A stretch of 13,601 bases of DNA, from the NCBI GenBank assembly GCA_015522385.1, contig WAMJ01000042.1, forward strand, positions 1 through 13,601, in the 5' to 3' direction. The DNA is from Candidatus Heimdallarchaeota archaeon. GTDB taxonomy: Archaea > Asgardarchaeota > Heimdallarchaeia > Heimdallarchaeales > Kariarchaeaceae. The first letter of the stretch is position 1, and each line of letters opens with the position of its first letter. The translations under genes were made by a program, and so were the position numbers. The notes below the pieces were generated by a model, which had not been told where the DNA came from, made no database searches, and saw nothing but the letters and a program-made list of their open reading frames with translations. Of the stretch, positions 1 to 6,449 are shown one piece after another.

Positions 1-360
1 TCAAGTGATCCCATCTTCAGGACACTTCTAATGCATAAGGAGAATATAGTAAGCTCGATGATCAACTTCCAAGAGGAATTCCCTGGAGAAGATCAACAGT
101 ACATCAGTTTGGGGATAGATAAGTACACCCTTTACCACTTCAATGGTGATAGTATCAGGTTCTTCTTCATCCTTGAAGGTGGTCACATGACTCAAGAGCT
201 ATATGAGAATGAGCTACTAAGTAACACGATGAACCACCTTATTAATTGCTTTAACGAGGGAGAGGAAAAATTAGAACAGGAATTCAGGAATACCTGCTTG
301 AATCTAGCTTTCAAACTCAGCACCCAACACATGGTGCAGGATGATTTTTCCAGTATATGA
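1..360 (+). CDS. 3' end of an unrecognised protein gene (5' end outside window)
   Basis: The reading frame is open from the first base (SSDPIFRTLL precedes the first Met at base 31), so the gene probably starts left of the window, and the ATG at 31 need not be the start. About 119 residues are visible, ending in TGA at 358-360. The visible part seems to alternate helix and strand: an amphipathic N-terminal helix, two hydrophobic strand-like stretches (YTLYHF and IRFFFILEGG), then a charged helix rich in Glu and Asn. This loosely resembles small longin or roadblock-type alpha/beta domains, which are plentiful in Asgard genomes, but no diagnostic residue supports that, so I leave it unassigned. 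There is no membrane segment and no signal peptide in the visible part. The next gene lies about 184 bases downstream on the same strand and has its own promoter. Confidence 0.6.
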   Translation, partial: SSDPIFRTLLMHKENIVSSMINFQEEFPGEDQQYISLGIDKYTLYHFNGDSIRFFFILEGGHMTQELYENELLSNTMNHLINCFNEGEEKLEQEFRNTCLNLAFKLSTQHMVQDDFSSI

Positions 361-497
361 ATCCTAACACTGGATTTTGCTTAGAAGAATAGTTCAAAGA
401 CTAGATGTAATGTCGTGTAACTAAGCGATTCTACGAAAATCGAACATTGTGATTACAGAGCCTGAAACAATAGTTCTAGTATGGTGTAACAGTAGTT

Positions 498-509
498 ACT
501 TAAATATAT
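498..509 (+). promoter_or_regulatory. TATA-like box for the acidic surface protein
   Basis: ACTTAAATATAT lies about 42 bases above the ATG at 545. With the usual archaeal spacing of about 26 bases to the transcript start, the mRNA would begin near 529 with a leader of about 15 bases. That leader contains GTGAT at 533-537, a Shine-Dalgarno match placed 7 bases before the ATG. This is a leadered promoter, unlike several others in the window. Confidence 0.55.
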
Positions 510-544
510 GATCCCCTAATCTTTTCAGCAGAGTGATGTGAAAC

Positions 545-1753
545 ATGCAGACGAAATACATTCGAATACTAATAAGCATCTTCCTCTTGGGATTGATCTT
601 CTCGATCGCAGCAGGAGGAGCAGCAAACAACCCCGTACCATCGGATCTCAGTCCTATGGACTCCGACACAACGGAAGACAGCGACAACACCGATACCACC
701 GACGACGGAGATCACTCAAATGAGACGACTGAGGCGGATCATACCGACGAGACTACCGAATCAGATCACACGGACGAGACCTCTGAGGGAGATGAATCCG
801 ATAAGTCGACTTCTTCAGAGGACCACGAAGAGGAGAAGGACAAGCTCGAATTCAAGGTTGAGGTTAAGGTTGATACCAACAAGGTCAAATTGAAGACGAA
901 GATCGCTAATGGAACAACCGAGGAGGAGTTCAAGGCATCAATCGACTTTGACGGAACACCGAAAGTCAAGGTGGAATACTCCTCCGAAGTAGGATCCAAC
1001 GAGACCGAGAGTGAGCTCGAAGTAAAGGTCGAGAGCCTTGTTGAGTTCGAGGATGTGGATGGTGACGGACTACTGGGTGACAACGATACAATCATCCAGA
1101 TCTACAAGTTCGAGGATATCGGCTTCGGTGACCTGAAGCAGTCCTCGAAGGACATTGGTGGAGGTTTCACCGAGTATGTCATCAACGCAACCACTGTTGA
1201 TGGAGTCTTCACGATGGTCTTCACCATCACAGAGACGTTTACACAGTCTAATGGGATGATACTGAAGCCCACGGGTATCAAGATCGACTACATCATCGAC
1301 GGCTTCAACTACATGTCCAACACCTCCAGACTTGCCCTCGACTCCAAGGTTGAGTCCAGCTACAAGGTCGAGCACTCCGAGGACAGCCCTGATGAGGAGA
1401 ACGAGTTCGCCACCAACGAGGCAGCTATCAAGACCAGTGGACAGGACACCGCCTACTTCTCATGGGTGAAGACCGCAGAGGTCGATGGAAACACTACGGA
1501 TGTGGGAGTTGTGGTCAGAGAAGCTAGTGAAAACAGCCAGGAACTGTACTTCGTCTACGAGAGAGGTGATCTGATTATTCATGATCCAACTATTGGTGTG
1601 CAGGCAGCAACGGTGGCTTACGCCGTAAACGTTGATCTTGGTAGGATCGACCCCGCGCTCTCATCCAGCATTGCAGCACTTCCTGCAACACCCCTAATGG
1701 CGACATTCGTCATCCTTCTGGCTTCTGCCTTCGTCATCAGGCGAAGGAGATAA
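545..1753 (+). CDS. Secreted, membrane-anchored acidic surface protein with a Ca-binding-like loop
   Basis: This 402-residue protein is predicted to sit outside the cell. Residues 1-24 form a signal peptide (basic MQTKYIR start, hydrophobic core, small residues near 23-27). Residues 32-100 are a low-complexity Asp/Glu/Thr/Ser linker containing three near-identical nine-residue repeats (DHSNETTEA, DHTDETTES, DHTDETSEG, residues 56-82). The rest looks beta-rich, with alternating charged and hydrophobic residues, and contains DVDGDGLLGDND at 170-181, which fits the spacing of an EF-hand or dockerin calcium loop (D1, D3, D5, G6, D12). The C-terminus has Thr-Pro (382-383), a hydrophobic helix and a final RRRR, a tail of the archaeal surface-protein sorting type. 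I see seven N-x-S/T sequons and no cysteine. A GTGAT Shine-Dalgarno site 7 bases before the ATG supports this start. The family is unrecognised. A structural or binding role at the surface is inference. Confidence 0.85.
   Translation: MQTKYIRILISIFLLGLIFSIAAGGAANNPVPSDLSPMDSDTTEDSDNTDTTDDGDHSNETTEADHTDETTESDHTDETSEGDESDKSTSSEDHEEEKDKLEFKVEVKVDTNKVKLKTKIANGTTEEEFKASIDFDGTPKVKVEYSSEVGSNETESELEVKVESLVEFEDVDGDGLLGDNDTIIQIYKFEDIGFGDLKQSSKDIGGGFTEYVINATTVDGVFTMVFTITETFTQSNGMILKPTGIKIDYIIDGFNYMSNTSRLALDSKVESSYKVEHSEDSPDEENEFATNEAAIKTSGQDTAYFSWVKTAEVDGNTTDVGVVVREASENSQELYFVYERGDLIIHDPTIGVQAATVAYAVNVDLGRIDPALSSSIAALPATPLMATFVILLASAFVIRRRR
710..790 (+). repeat. Three tandem 27-base repeats coding an acidic Thr-rich linker
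   Basis: Three in-frame copies of a 27-base unit encode D-H-x-x-E-T-x-E-x at protein residues 56-64, 65-73 and 74-82. A fourth, degraded copy (DESDKSTSS) follows. The copies have diverged at third codon positions more than in amino acids, which suggests that the acidic, Thr-rich character is kept by selection. Confidence 0.8.
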
Positions 1754-1763
1754 TAGCTCCTGT

Positions 1764-1810
1764 TGTAGGGCAGTTTCTCTCCACTTTCCTGCCCTACATT
1801 CTTCTTATTC
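1764..1810 (+). terminator. Hairpin with pyrimidine tail, possible terminator of the 545-1753 gene
   Basis: TGTAGGGCAG at 1764-1773 is the exact reverse complement of CTGCCCTACA at 1789-1798, a 10-bp perfect stem with a 15-base pyrimidine-rich loop. It starts 10 bases after the stop codon and is followed by TTCTTCTTATTC. Archaeal termination mainly needs U-rich tracts rather than a stem, so the hairpin may instead protect the 3' end of the mRNA. Confidence 0.45.
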
Positions 1811-1817
1811 GATAGAT

Positions 1818-1824
1818 ACTTAAC
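1818..1824 (+). promoter_or_regulatory. TATA-like box giving a leaderless sarcosine oxidase-like mRNA
   Basis: ACTTAAC is centred 27 bases before the ATG at 1848. At standard archaeal spacing the transcript start falls on or within a base or two of the A of ATG. There is no Shine-Dalgarno site in the short gap, consistent with a leaderless transcript. Confidence 0.55.
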
Positions 1825-1847
1825 ACCAACCTATAATCTCAATTCAG

Positions 1848-2963
1848 ATGTACGATGTAATTGTTATCGGAGCTGGAGCTATGGGCTCTTCCTCAGCCTA
1901 CTTCCTCGCGAAGAAGGGGATGAGGGTCGCTCTGGTAGAACAGTTCAAACTGGGTCACACCAAGGGTAGCTCCCACGGCGAGTCACGTATTATACGGATG
2001 GCCTATCCCCAGAAGCACTTTGCAGAGATGATGCCCGAGTCTTACCGTCTTTGGGAGGAGATCCAGAGGGAAGCAGGGAAGAAGCTTCTGAGGGTGACAG
2101 GAGGTCTTGACTTTGGGAAAGAGTCAGACACCAACCTGCAGAGTGTGAGAGAAACCCTCGAGAAGATGGAGGTACCACACGAGATACTTGATCCTCAACA
2201 ACTCCGGGAAAGGTTCCCTGGACTCAGGATCGATGATGGAGACATGGGGGTGTACCAGAAAGACGCGGGTATCTTGAACGCATCATTAGCGGTGAGGACA
2301 CTTCAGGAGCTGGCAAACAGCCTAGGTGCAGAGATATTTGAGGAGGTCACCATCGAGAACATAGAGAAGACAGAGAGAGGGTTCATGGTGTCAGGCAAAG
2401 GATTGGACGCTGAGGGAACGAAACTGGTCGTTGCAACAGGTGCGTGGACGAAAAAGCTCCTCGGATCGGCCTTTTCAATCACACCGGATTATGAGGTCTG
2501 GAGACCGTCCTACGCTTTTTGGAGGATAAAGAAGGATGTGTACAGGGATTTCCCGATATTCATCTGCTGGGACGAGGAGGTCTTCTATGGCTTCCCCGAG
2601 AACGAGCAAGAAGGAGCGATGAAGGTCGCCATCCACATCTCGGAGGAGGTCCCTAGGGTGGATCCGGACGAGCCCGACGCAGTACCCCAAGACAGGGTGT
2701 TGGCGAAGATTTCGGATTTCGTCACGAGGAGGTTCTCTGGGTTGCATCCTTCATCCGACGATGTGACGAACTGCCTGTACTCCATGACTCCTGACGAGAA
2801 CTTCATAATCGATGAGGTCAGACCCGGCGTTGTTGTAGCAGCTGGATTCTCAGGGCATGGCTTCAAGTTCACCCCGGTCATAGGGAGGATCGTCTCCGAC
2901 ATGATTACCGGATCAGATCCGTATTATGACCTAACCCCATTCGCAATGAGGAAGGAAAATTAG
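1848..2963 (+). CDS. Monomeric sarcosine oxidase / N-methyl amino acid oxidase-type flavoprotein
   Basis: This 371-residue DAO-family FAD oxidoreductase is of the size of monomeric sarcosine oxidase (MSOX, about 390). Family members oxidatively remove an N-methyl group from sarcosine, N-methyltryptophan or related amines, reducing O2 to H2O2. A Rossmann FAD motif opens the protein (GAGAMG, 8-13). The GSSHGESRIIR block (40-50) matches the MSOX segment holding His45, Arg49 and Arg52. Lys259 and His263 match MSOX Lys265 (O2 activation) and His269. Cys309 in CLYSMTPDE matches Cys315, the covalent 8-alpha-S-cysteinyl FAD anchor. Lys340 in GHGFKF matches Lys348. These matches come from recalled MSOX sequence aligned by eye. 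There is no signal peptide, so it is cytoplasmic. The exact substrate (sarcosine, N-methyltryptophan, pipecolate) cannot be read from sequence. The gene stands alone, with its own TATA box and probably a leaderless mRNA, facing a convergent gene. Confidence 0.88.
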   Translation: MYDVIVIGAGAMGSSSAYFLAKKGMRVALVEQFKLGHTKGSSHGESRIIRMAYPQKHFAEMMPESYRLWEEIQREAGKKLLRVTGGLDFGKESDTNLQSVRETLEKMEVPHEILDPQQLRERFPGLRIDDGDMGVYQKDAGILNASLAVRTLQELANSLGAEIFEEVTIENIEKTERGFMVSGKGLDAEGTKLVVATGAWTKKLLGSAFSITPDYEVWRPSYAFWRIKKDVYRDFPIFICWDEEVFYGFPENEQEGAMKVAIHISEEVPRVDPDEPDAVPQDRVLAKISDFVTRRFSGLHPSSDDVTNCLYSMTPDENFIIDEVRPGVVVAAGFSGHGFKFTPVIGRIVSDMITGSDPYYDLTPFAMRKEN

Positions 2964-3001
2964 AGTGAAATGTTGGGGATAAGCCACAGTGAAGGCCAGA
3001 G

Positions 3002-4696
3002 TCACTTCTTCTCTGCAGCTTGAATACGGTCACGAATAAAATTGAAAGGAATGTAGCGCATGCTGGGTCTCAACCTCTTCTCCGGGATCCTCGTGAAGTC
3101 GGGAACCACCCATGTCCTGAGTTCAGGAAGCCTCTTTTGTGTCCGATCACTGAACACTCCCCATGACGGGGCCCTGTTCCACAGACAGTTCTTGAGCGTC
3201 TCGATGTATGCCCTGAACTCCTCGGAGAGATGGTGAAGATTCCCTTTGGCGAAGTACATCTGGTGGAGATTATCAAGGGTGTTGCAAATGTCCTCGACAT
3301 CCTCATTCAACTTTGAGCGGATGATCTGGATGAGTACCGTATAAGGGATTATCAGGTGTGAGAGTGAGTGGAGTCGGGAAATCTCGTTCTCAAGGGTCTC
3401 CTTGTACCCCATGAGATCAGGGGAGTTTGTGATAGCGATGGTGATGTATAGATCTGCGATGATTGCATTGAACTTCGATTCCGAGAAGAGCTCGGTCCTG
3501 TTGAAAAACGACTGCATCAGGTAGGTGTCAATGTGGGATCTAAACGTGTAATAGTCCCTCGTCATCAGTGCCCTGATCACGTAGTACATGATCAGATCAT
3601 CGTAGATATACATAGCCTGCGACCACTCCACAAGGGTCGATCCCTGACTGAGGAAGCCACCGTGTAGAATGGAGTCAAGCTGTAGCTCGAGGGATTCGAT
3701 GGACGCGTCGAGGTCGTGGATCTTCAAGGTCTTCCCCTCAAAGGAGTCAAGTATCTGGAACTTGATGATGGTCTGCTGGAAGAGCGAGAGGACCTTCTCT
3801 ATACTGCCGAACAGGGGTTCACCCTGACTGTTCTTGTACCTCTCCTGGATGTGAGGAGGGATGTCGTTGACGACAAGCTGAAGCTTACCGAGTATTGCCT
3901 GCCCGTCCTCTATGAATTTGTACAGACCGTACACATCATGTGAGGGGAAGTGAATAGAGGTAGTAATTCCATCTGGCCAATTGTCCCCAAAGGCCTTGAA
4001 CAGGTACTCCAAGAGCTTGAAGACCTGAGCAACAAGGCGTATGCATGAGGAGAGGTTGAAGATAAGGATGTCTATCTTCGAGAGCTTCCTGTACCTATCA
4101 AGTATCTTCTGACAGTCAACCTCGTGGAAGACCTCGTACATTCGGTCAAACCGCTTCAGAACCTCATTCGTCCACCTGACCAGATCATGATCACTGATTA
4201 TCGGAATGATCTGCACAGCGGTAGCATAGAGCTCAGAGGCGCTGACAATACTCGATAGGTAACGGAGGACAATTTTCTCGTACTCAGGAGACTTGGGAGA
4301 GGGGATGTCAGGGAGCTCCTCTATACCAAGAACACCCATAAGAAGTTCTGCGAGAATATTGGCACTTGAGTATATCTTCTCAATCGAGGCATTGAGAAAG
4401 ACCGATGAGTAGTCTACCAGAGACCGGTTCGAGATGGACAATAGACCAAGCCGTATGGAATCAAACTCCTGCTCGATTGGTAACCTGTTGAGAACTTCGT
4501 TAACAGCCCGGTAGATACTCTCAAATTTTCTCCCTACGTCATCTGATAACACATTCTCCCTGTACAGCATACTGATGTACTCTGCTTCAATCTCATCGAG
4601 TTTAGAGGTTAGAAGGATCTTATTCCGTGAATTCTCACTTCTTGTGTAGAACTCAATGAGGAACTTCTCCATCTCTTTCAGGCTATCGATGATCAT
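3002..4696 (-). CDS. Large all-helical cytoplasmic protein of unknown function
   Basis: This 564-residue protein belongs to no family I recognise. It appears almost entirely alpha-helical: long amphipathic stretches with Leu/Ile/Tyr heptad-like spacing, few glycines, and no nucleotide-binding, metal-binding or CxxC motif. There is no signal peptide or clear membrane segment. The last 40 residues change character, becoming basic and proline/aromatic rich (RTWVVPDFTRIP onwards, ending in EKK). Start choice: the frame stays open to a TTG at 4732, but a TATA-like box at 4734-4740 puts the transcript start near 4710, and GGAGATG lies about 7 bases before the ATG at 4696, so ATG 4696 is preferred. 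The gene is single, convergent with the sarcosine oxidase-like gene, and about 140 bases beyond the riboflavin block on the same strand. Its helical-repeat look suggests a scaffold or adaptor, which is speculation. Confidence 0.75.
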   Translation of the reverse strand: MIIDSLKEMEKFLIEFYTRSENSRNKILLTSKLDEIEAEYISMLYRENVLSDDVGRKFESIYRAVNEVLNRLPIEQEFDSIRLGLLSISNRSLVDYSSVFLNASIEKIYSSANILAELLMGVLGIEELPDIPSPKSPEYEKIVLRYLSSIVSASELYATAVQIIPIISDHDLVRWTNEVLKRFDRMYEVFHEVDCQKILDRYRKLSKIDILIFNLSSCIRLVAQVFKLLEYLFKAFGDNWPDGITTSIHFPSHDVYGLYKFIEDGQAILGKLQLVVNDIPPHIQERYKNSQGEPLFGSIEKVLSLFQQTIIKFQILDSFEGKTLKIHDLDASIESLELQLDSILHGGFLSQGSTLVEWSQAMYIYDDLIMYYVIRALMTRDYYTFRSHIDTYLMQSFFNRTELFSESKFNAIIADLYITIAITNSPDLMGYKETLENEISRLHSLSHLIIPYTVLIQIIRSKLNEDVEDICNTLDNLHQMYFAKGNLHHLSEEFRAYIETLKNCLWNRAPSWGVFSDRTQKRLPELRTWVVPDFTRIPEKRLRPSMRYIPFNFIRDRIQAAEKK

Positions 4697-4733
4697 TTGT
4701 ACCCATCTCCTGTAATAGGCTGAACAATTCAAT

Positions 4734-4740
4734 ACTTAAG
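4734..4740 (-). promoter_or_regulatory. TATA-like box for the helical protein gene
   Basis: On the minus strand this reads CTTAAGT, centred about 41 bases above the ATG at 4696. It predicts a transcript start near 4710 and a leader of about 14 bases that holds the GGAG Shine-Dalgarno site. It also makes the upstream TTG at 4732 an unlikely start, since that codon would not be transcribed. Confidence 0.5.
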
Positions 4741-4835
4741 TGCTTTGAGCAGACAAAAGAGAATTACCAAATTGTGAGAAAAAATATTATTAAAGAACAT
4801 AGTTTTGTTGAGGGTGTGGGAGGGATGACAGAGGT

Positions 4836-5411
4836 TCATTCCAAGATACAATTTCCCATCAGAACTGCGATACTGGACGAGAGGAGGAAAAGGAGTTGGG
4901 AAGCGACTATCAACTTTTGGAAGATGTATTGGTTAATGTACTCAACACTGAGACCTATGACGGTTAGGATGCTAGTTAAGTATCCGGAGAGAAAGAGCAA
5001 AATCTTTAATGGAGGTGGGGGAGTTCGGGGAAAGGCATGTGGTAGGAGGGCATAGAGCGGGATGAGTAGGAGGAAGTACAGAATAGCGAACACATTGTGA
5101 GCGTCGCTCGTCCAACCACCAGAGGGGAAGAGTCCTATACCGAGGAGAAGAAGAGAGGAGACAACCCCCATGGAGGCTGTCACCGCTGGCCACCTGAGAG
5201 ATGCTTTCAGTCTCCAGAAGTAAAGAAATGTAGCGAGGGCGAGGACTACCAACGAAGCGTTGAAGACGAATCCGTATTCACGGACACCCAGAGCACTGAG
5301 AAACTGGGTATAGATGTTATATTCACCTATGTTCATGAGAACGATTGTGCTGATACTGAAGTTGAGGACTGCAAATACCATCAGATAGAAAGGGAACCTC
5401 TTGTTGTTCAT
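4836..5411 (-). CDS. Six-helix membrane protein, DUF998-like
   Basis: This 191-residue integral membrane protein has six hydrophobic helices (about 7-28, 47-66, 75-94, 105-124, 134-155 and 164-186) with short loops and no large soluble domain. The segment after helix 3, GIGLFPSGGW then DAHNVFAILYF, resembles the DUF998 hallmark in which G-x-FP precedes a conserved His at the start of helix 4. The size also fits DUF998 (about 200 residues). Function in that family is not established. It begins 41 bases after the end of ribH on the same strand, and an AATTAAT element at 5437-5443 could give it a separate near-leaderless transcript. The position invites a link to riboflavin, for example transport, because riboflavin ECF S-components (RibU) are also six-helix proteins of about 190 residues. 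The sequence shows no RibU signature that I can recognise, so that link is only a suggestion. A PPPP run occurs at 131-134. Confidence 0.7.
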   Translation of the reverse strand: MNNKRFPFYLMVFAVLNFSISTIVLMNIGEYNIYTQFLSALGVREYGFVFNASLVVLALATFLYFWRLKASLRWPAVTASMGVVSSLLLLGIGLFPSGGWTSDAHNVFAILYFLLLIPLYALLPHAFPRTPPPPLKILLFLSGYLTSILTVIGLSVEYINQYIFQKLIVASQLLFLLSSSIAVLMGNCILE

Positions 5412-5452
5412 CGATGATCGTACTGAGAAGAGAAGGAATTAATCCCTTTTGG

Positions 5453-5881
5453 TCACGGAGTTTCGAGCTTCGAGACTTGACGAAGCAACTTGACGGCTGC
5501 CTCGACCGCCTTGGTGGCGAAGGACTCGATCCTTGCCTTCGATTGCATCATGGTGAGACCCGGACCGGATATACCCAGTGCCACTGGTTTCTCGAACTCC
5601 AGGCTAAGATCCGTGATCTTTCTCGCGACCTGAGCAGCTATGAGCTGATCGTGATCGGACTCACCTTTGATGATCGTACCGAGAGTCACCACAGCATCAA
5701 CGTCATCCCTCTTGAGCATCTGCTTGAGCACGAGCGGCATGTCATACACGCCGGGTACGTGAGCCTGTACAGTTACCTTACATCCGAGAAATTCAGCATG
5801 ATCCAGAGCCCTTTTCTCCATGAGATAGGTGTGGTCGTAGTTTGTCTGAGAGGTGATGATTCCAAGACGTGGAGCTGTCAT
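5453..5881 (-). CDS. ribH: 6,7-dimethyl-8-ribityllumazine synthase
   Basis: This enzyme condenses 5-amino-6-ribitylaminouracil with 3,4-dihydroxy-2-butanone 4-phosphate to give 6,7-dimethyl-8-ribityllumazine, the penultimate step of riboflavin synthesis. The 142-residue length is typical. Recognisable family landmarks run in order: the HVPGVYDMPL substrate loop (41-50), VVTLGTIIKGESDHDQL (64-80) with the likely catalytic His77, and the EKPVALGISGPGLT segment that lines the phosphate and ring site. ATG 5881 is the only sensible start. It lies 105 bases after the end of ribC, with a possible TATA element (CAATATCC on the minus strand, about 5901-5908) at leaderless distance, so it may have its own promoter as well as read-through from ribB-ribC. 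The neighbouring RibC is a paralogue of this protein. Confidence 0.95.
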   Translation of the reverse strand: MTAPRLGIITSQTNYDHTYLMEKRALDHAEFLGCKVTVQAHVPGVYDMPLVLKQMLKRDDVDAVVTLGTIIKGESDHDQLIAAQVARKITDLSLEFEKPVALGISGPGLTMMQSKARIESFATKAVEAAVKLLRQVSKLETP

Positions 5882-5986
5882 TTACATGGGGTACAAGTGG
5901 ATATTGAAAATGTCTGTGATAGGTGAATGATCTAAAGACTCAACCGGTCATGTTGTACAGGAGAAACTCTTCTATGTTGTCATCTA

Positions 5987-6448
5987 TTAGAGTGAACCGG
6001 CGTCTGGGAATCCTTGCCGAACACCCTGACCTGCTCTCGTACTCAGCTTCTCGGGAAAGAGCAAGAGATCCACAGCATTCTGAGCATGTTTACTGGCCCT
6101 GTCCTTCATGATGCTCTTGAGCTCGACGGGTGAACCTCCCTCATCCTCGTGGACGAAGACCTCAATGATGTGTTTCATGGTCATCAACTGAACCTCCATC
6201 AACCCTTGAGAGGCTATCTGTGTACTCGCCTTGTCCTTGACTTTTGGTCCAGGCATACCAAGGGCAATGACGAGGTCACACTCCTTCTCCCTGAAGAGCT
6301 TGAGACAGGCGACGGGGAGGTCTTTGATCCCAGGGACGGTGTACCTCACCCACTCGACGAGACCAGGATACTGGGTGAGAACGTCAACGACATCCTTCGT
6401 CATGTCGTAACGGGCAAACGTGGTGTCCACAATTCCGATTTTCTTCAC
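5987..6448 (-). CDS. ribC: Archaeal-type riboflavin synthase
   Basis: This enzyme dismutates two molecules of 6,7-dimethyl-8-ribityllumazine into riboflavin and the ribitylamino-uracil. It is the archaeal form, related to lumazine synthase and unrelated to bacterial RibE. The N-terminus KKIGIVDTTFARYDM, the VPGIKDLPVACLKL segment, ALGMPGPKVKD, the KHIIEVFVHEDE block and the terminal GQGVRQGFPDAG all match the methanogen enzyme as I recall it, and 153 residues is full length. The start is GTG at 6448, one base after the ribB stop. It is supported by AGGAGGTCAT, a nearly perfect Shine-Dalgarno site inside the last codons of ribB, so the two genes are surely cotranscribed and probably translationally coupled. 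This gene is the strongest single sign that the window is archaeal. Confidence 0.95.
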   Translation of the reverse strand: MKKIGIVDTTFARYDMTKDVVDVLTQYPGLVEWVRYTVPGIKDLPVACLKLFREKECDLVIALGMPGPKVKDKASTQIASQGLMEVQLMTMKHIIEVFVHEDEGGSPVELKSIMKDRASKHAQNAVDLLLFPEKLSTRAGQGVRQGFPDAGSL

Positions 6449-6449
6449 C

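Noticed and set aside
766..1095. Antisense open frame inside the acidic surface protein gene, Ser/Thr rich
   Set aside because: It is the reverse complement of an Asp/Glu-rich coding region, which naturally lacks stops and reads as Ser/Leu; no promoter or RBS.
4697..4732. Longer form of the helical protein starting at TTG 4732
   Set aside because: The TATA-like box overlaps that region and would start transcription near 4710, and a Shine-Dalgarno site serves ATG 4696.
4836..5411. Assignment of the six-helix protein as riboflavin S-component RibU
   Set aside because: Size and helix count agree, but the GxFP...His pattern resembles DUF998 and no RibU signature is visible.
5414..5926. Plus-strand open frame of 170 codons across ribH
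   Set aside because: It is a shadow of ribH, whose protein is unmistakable on the other strand.
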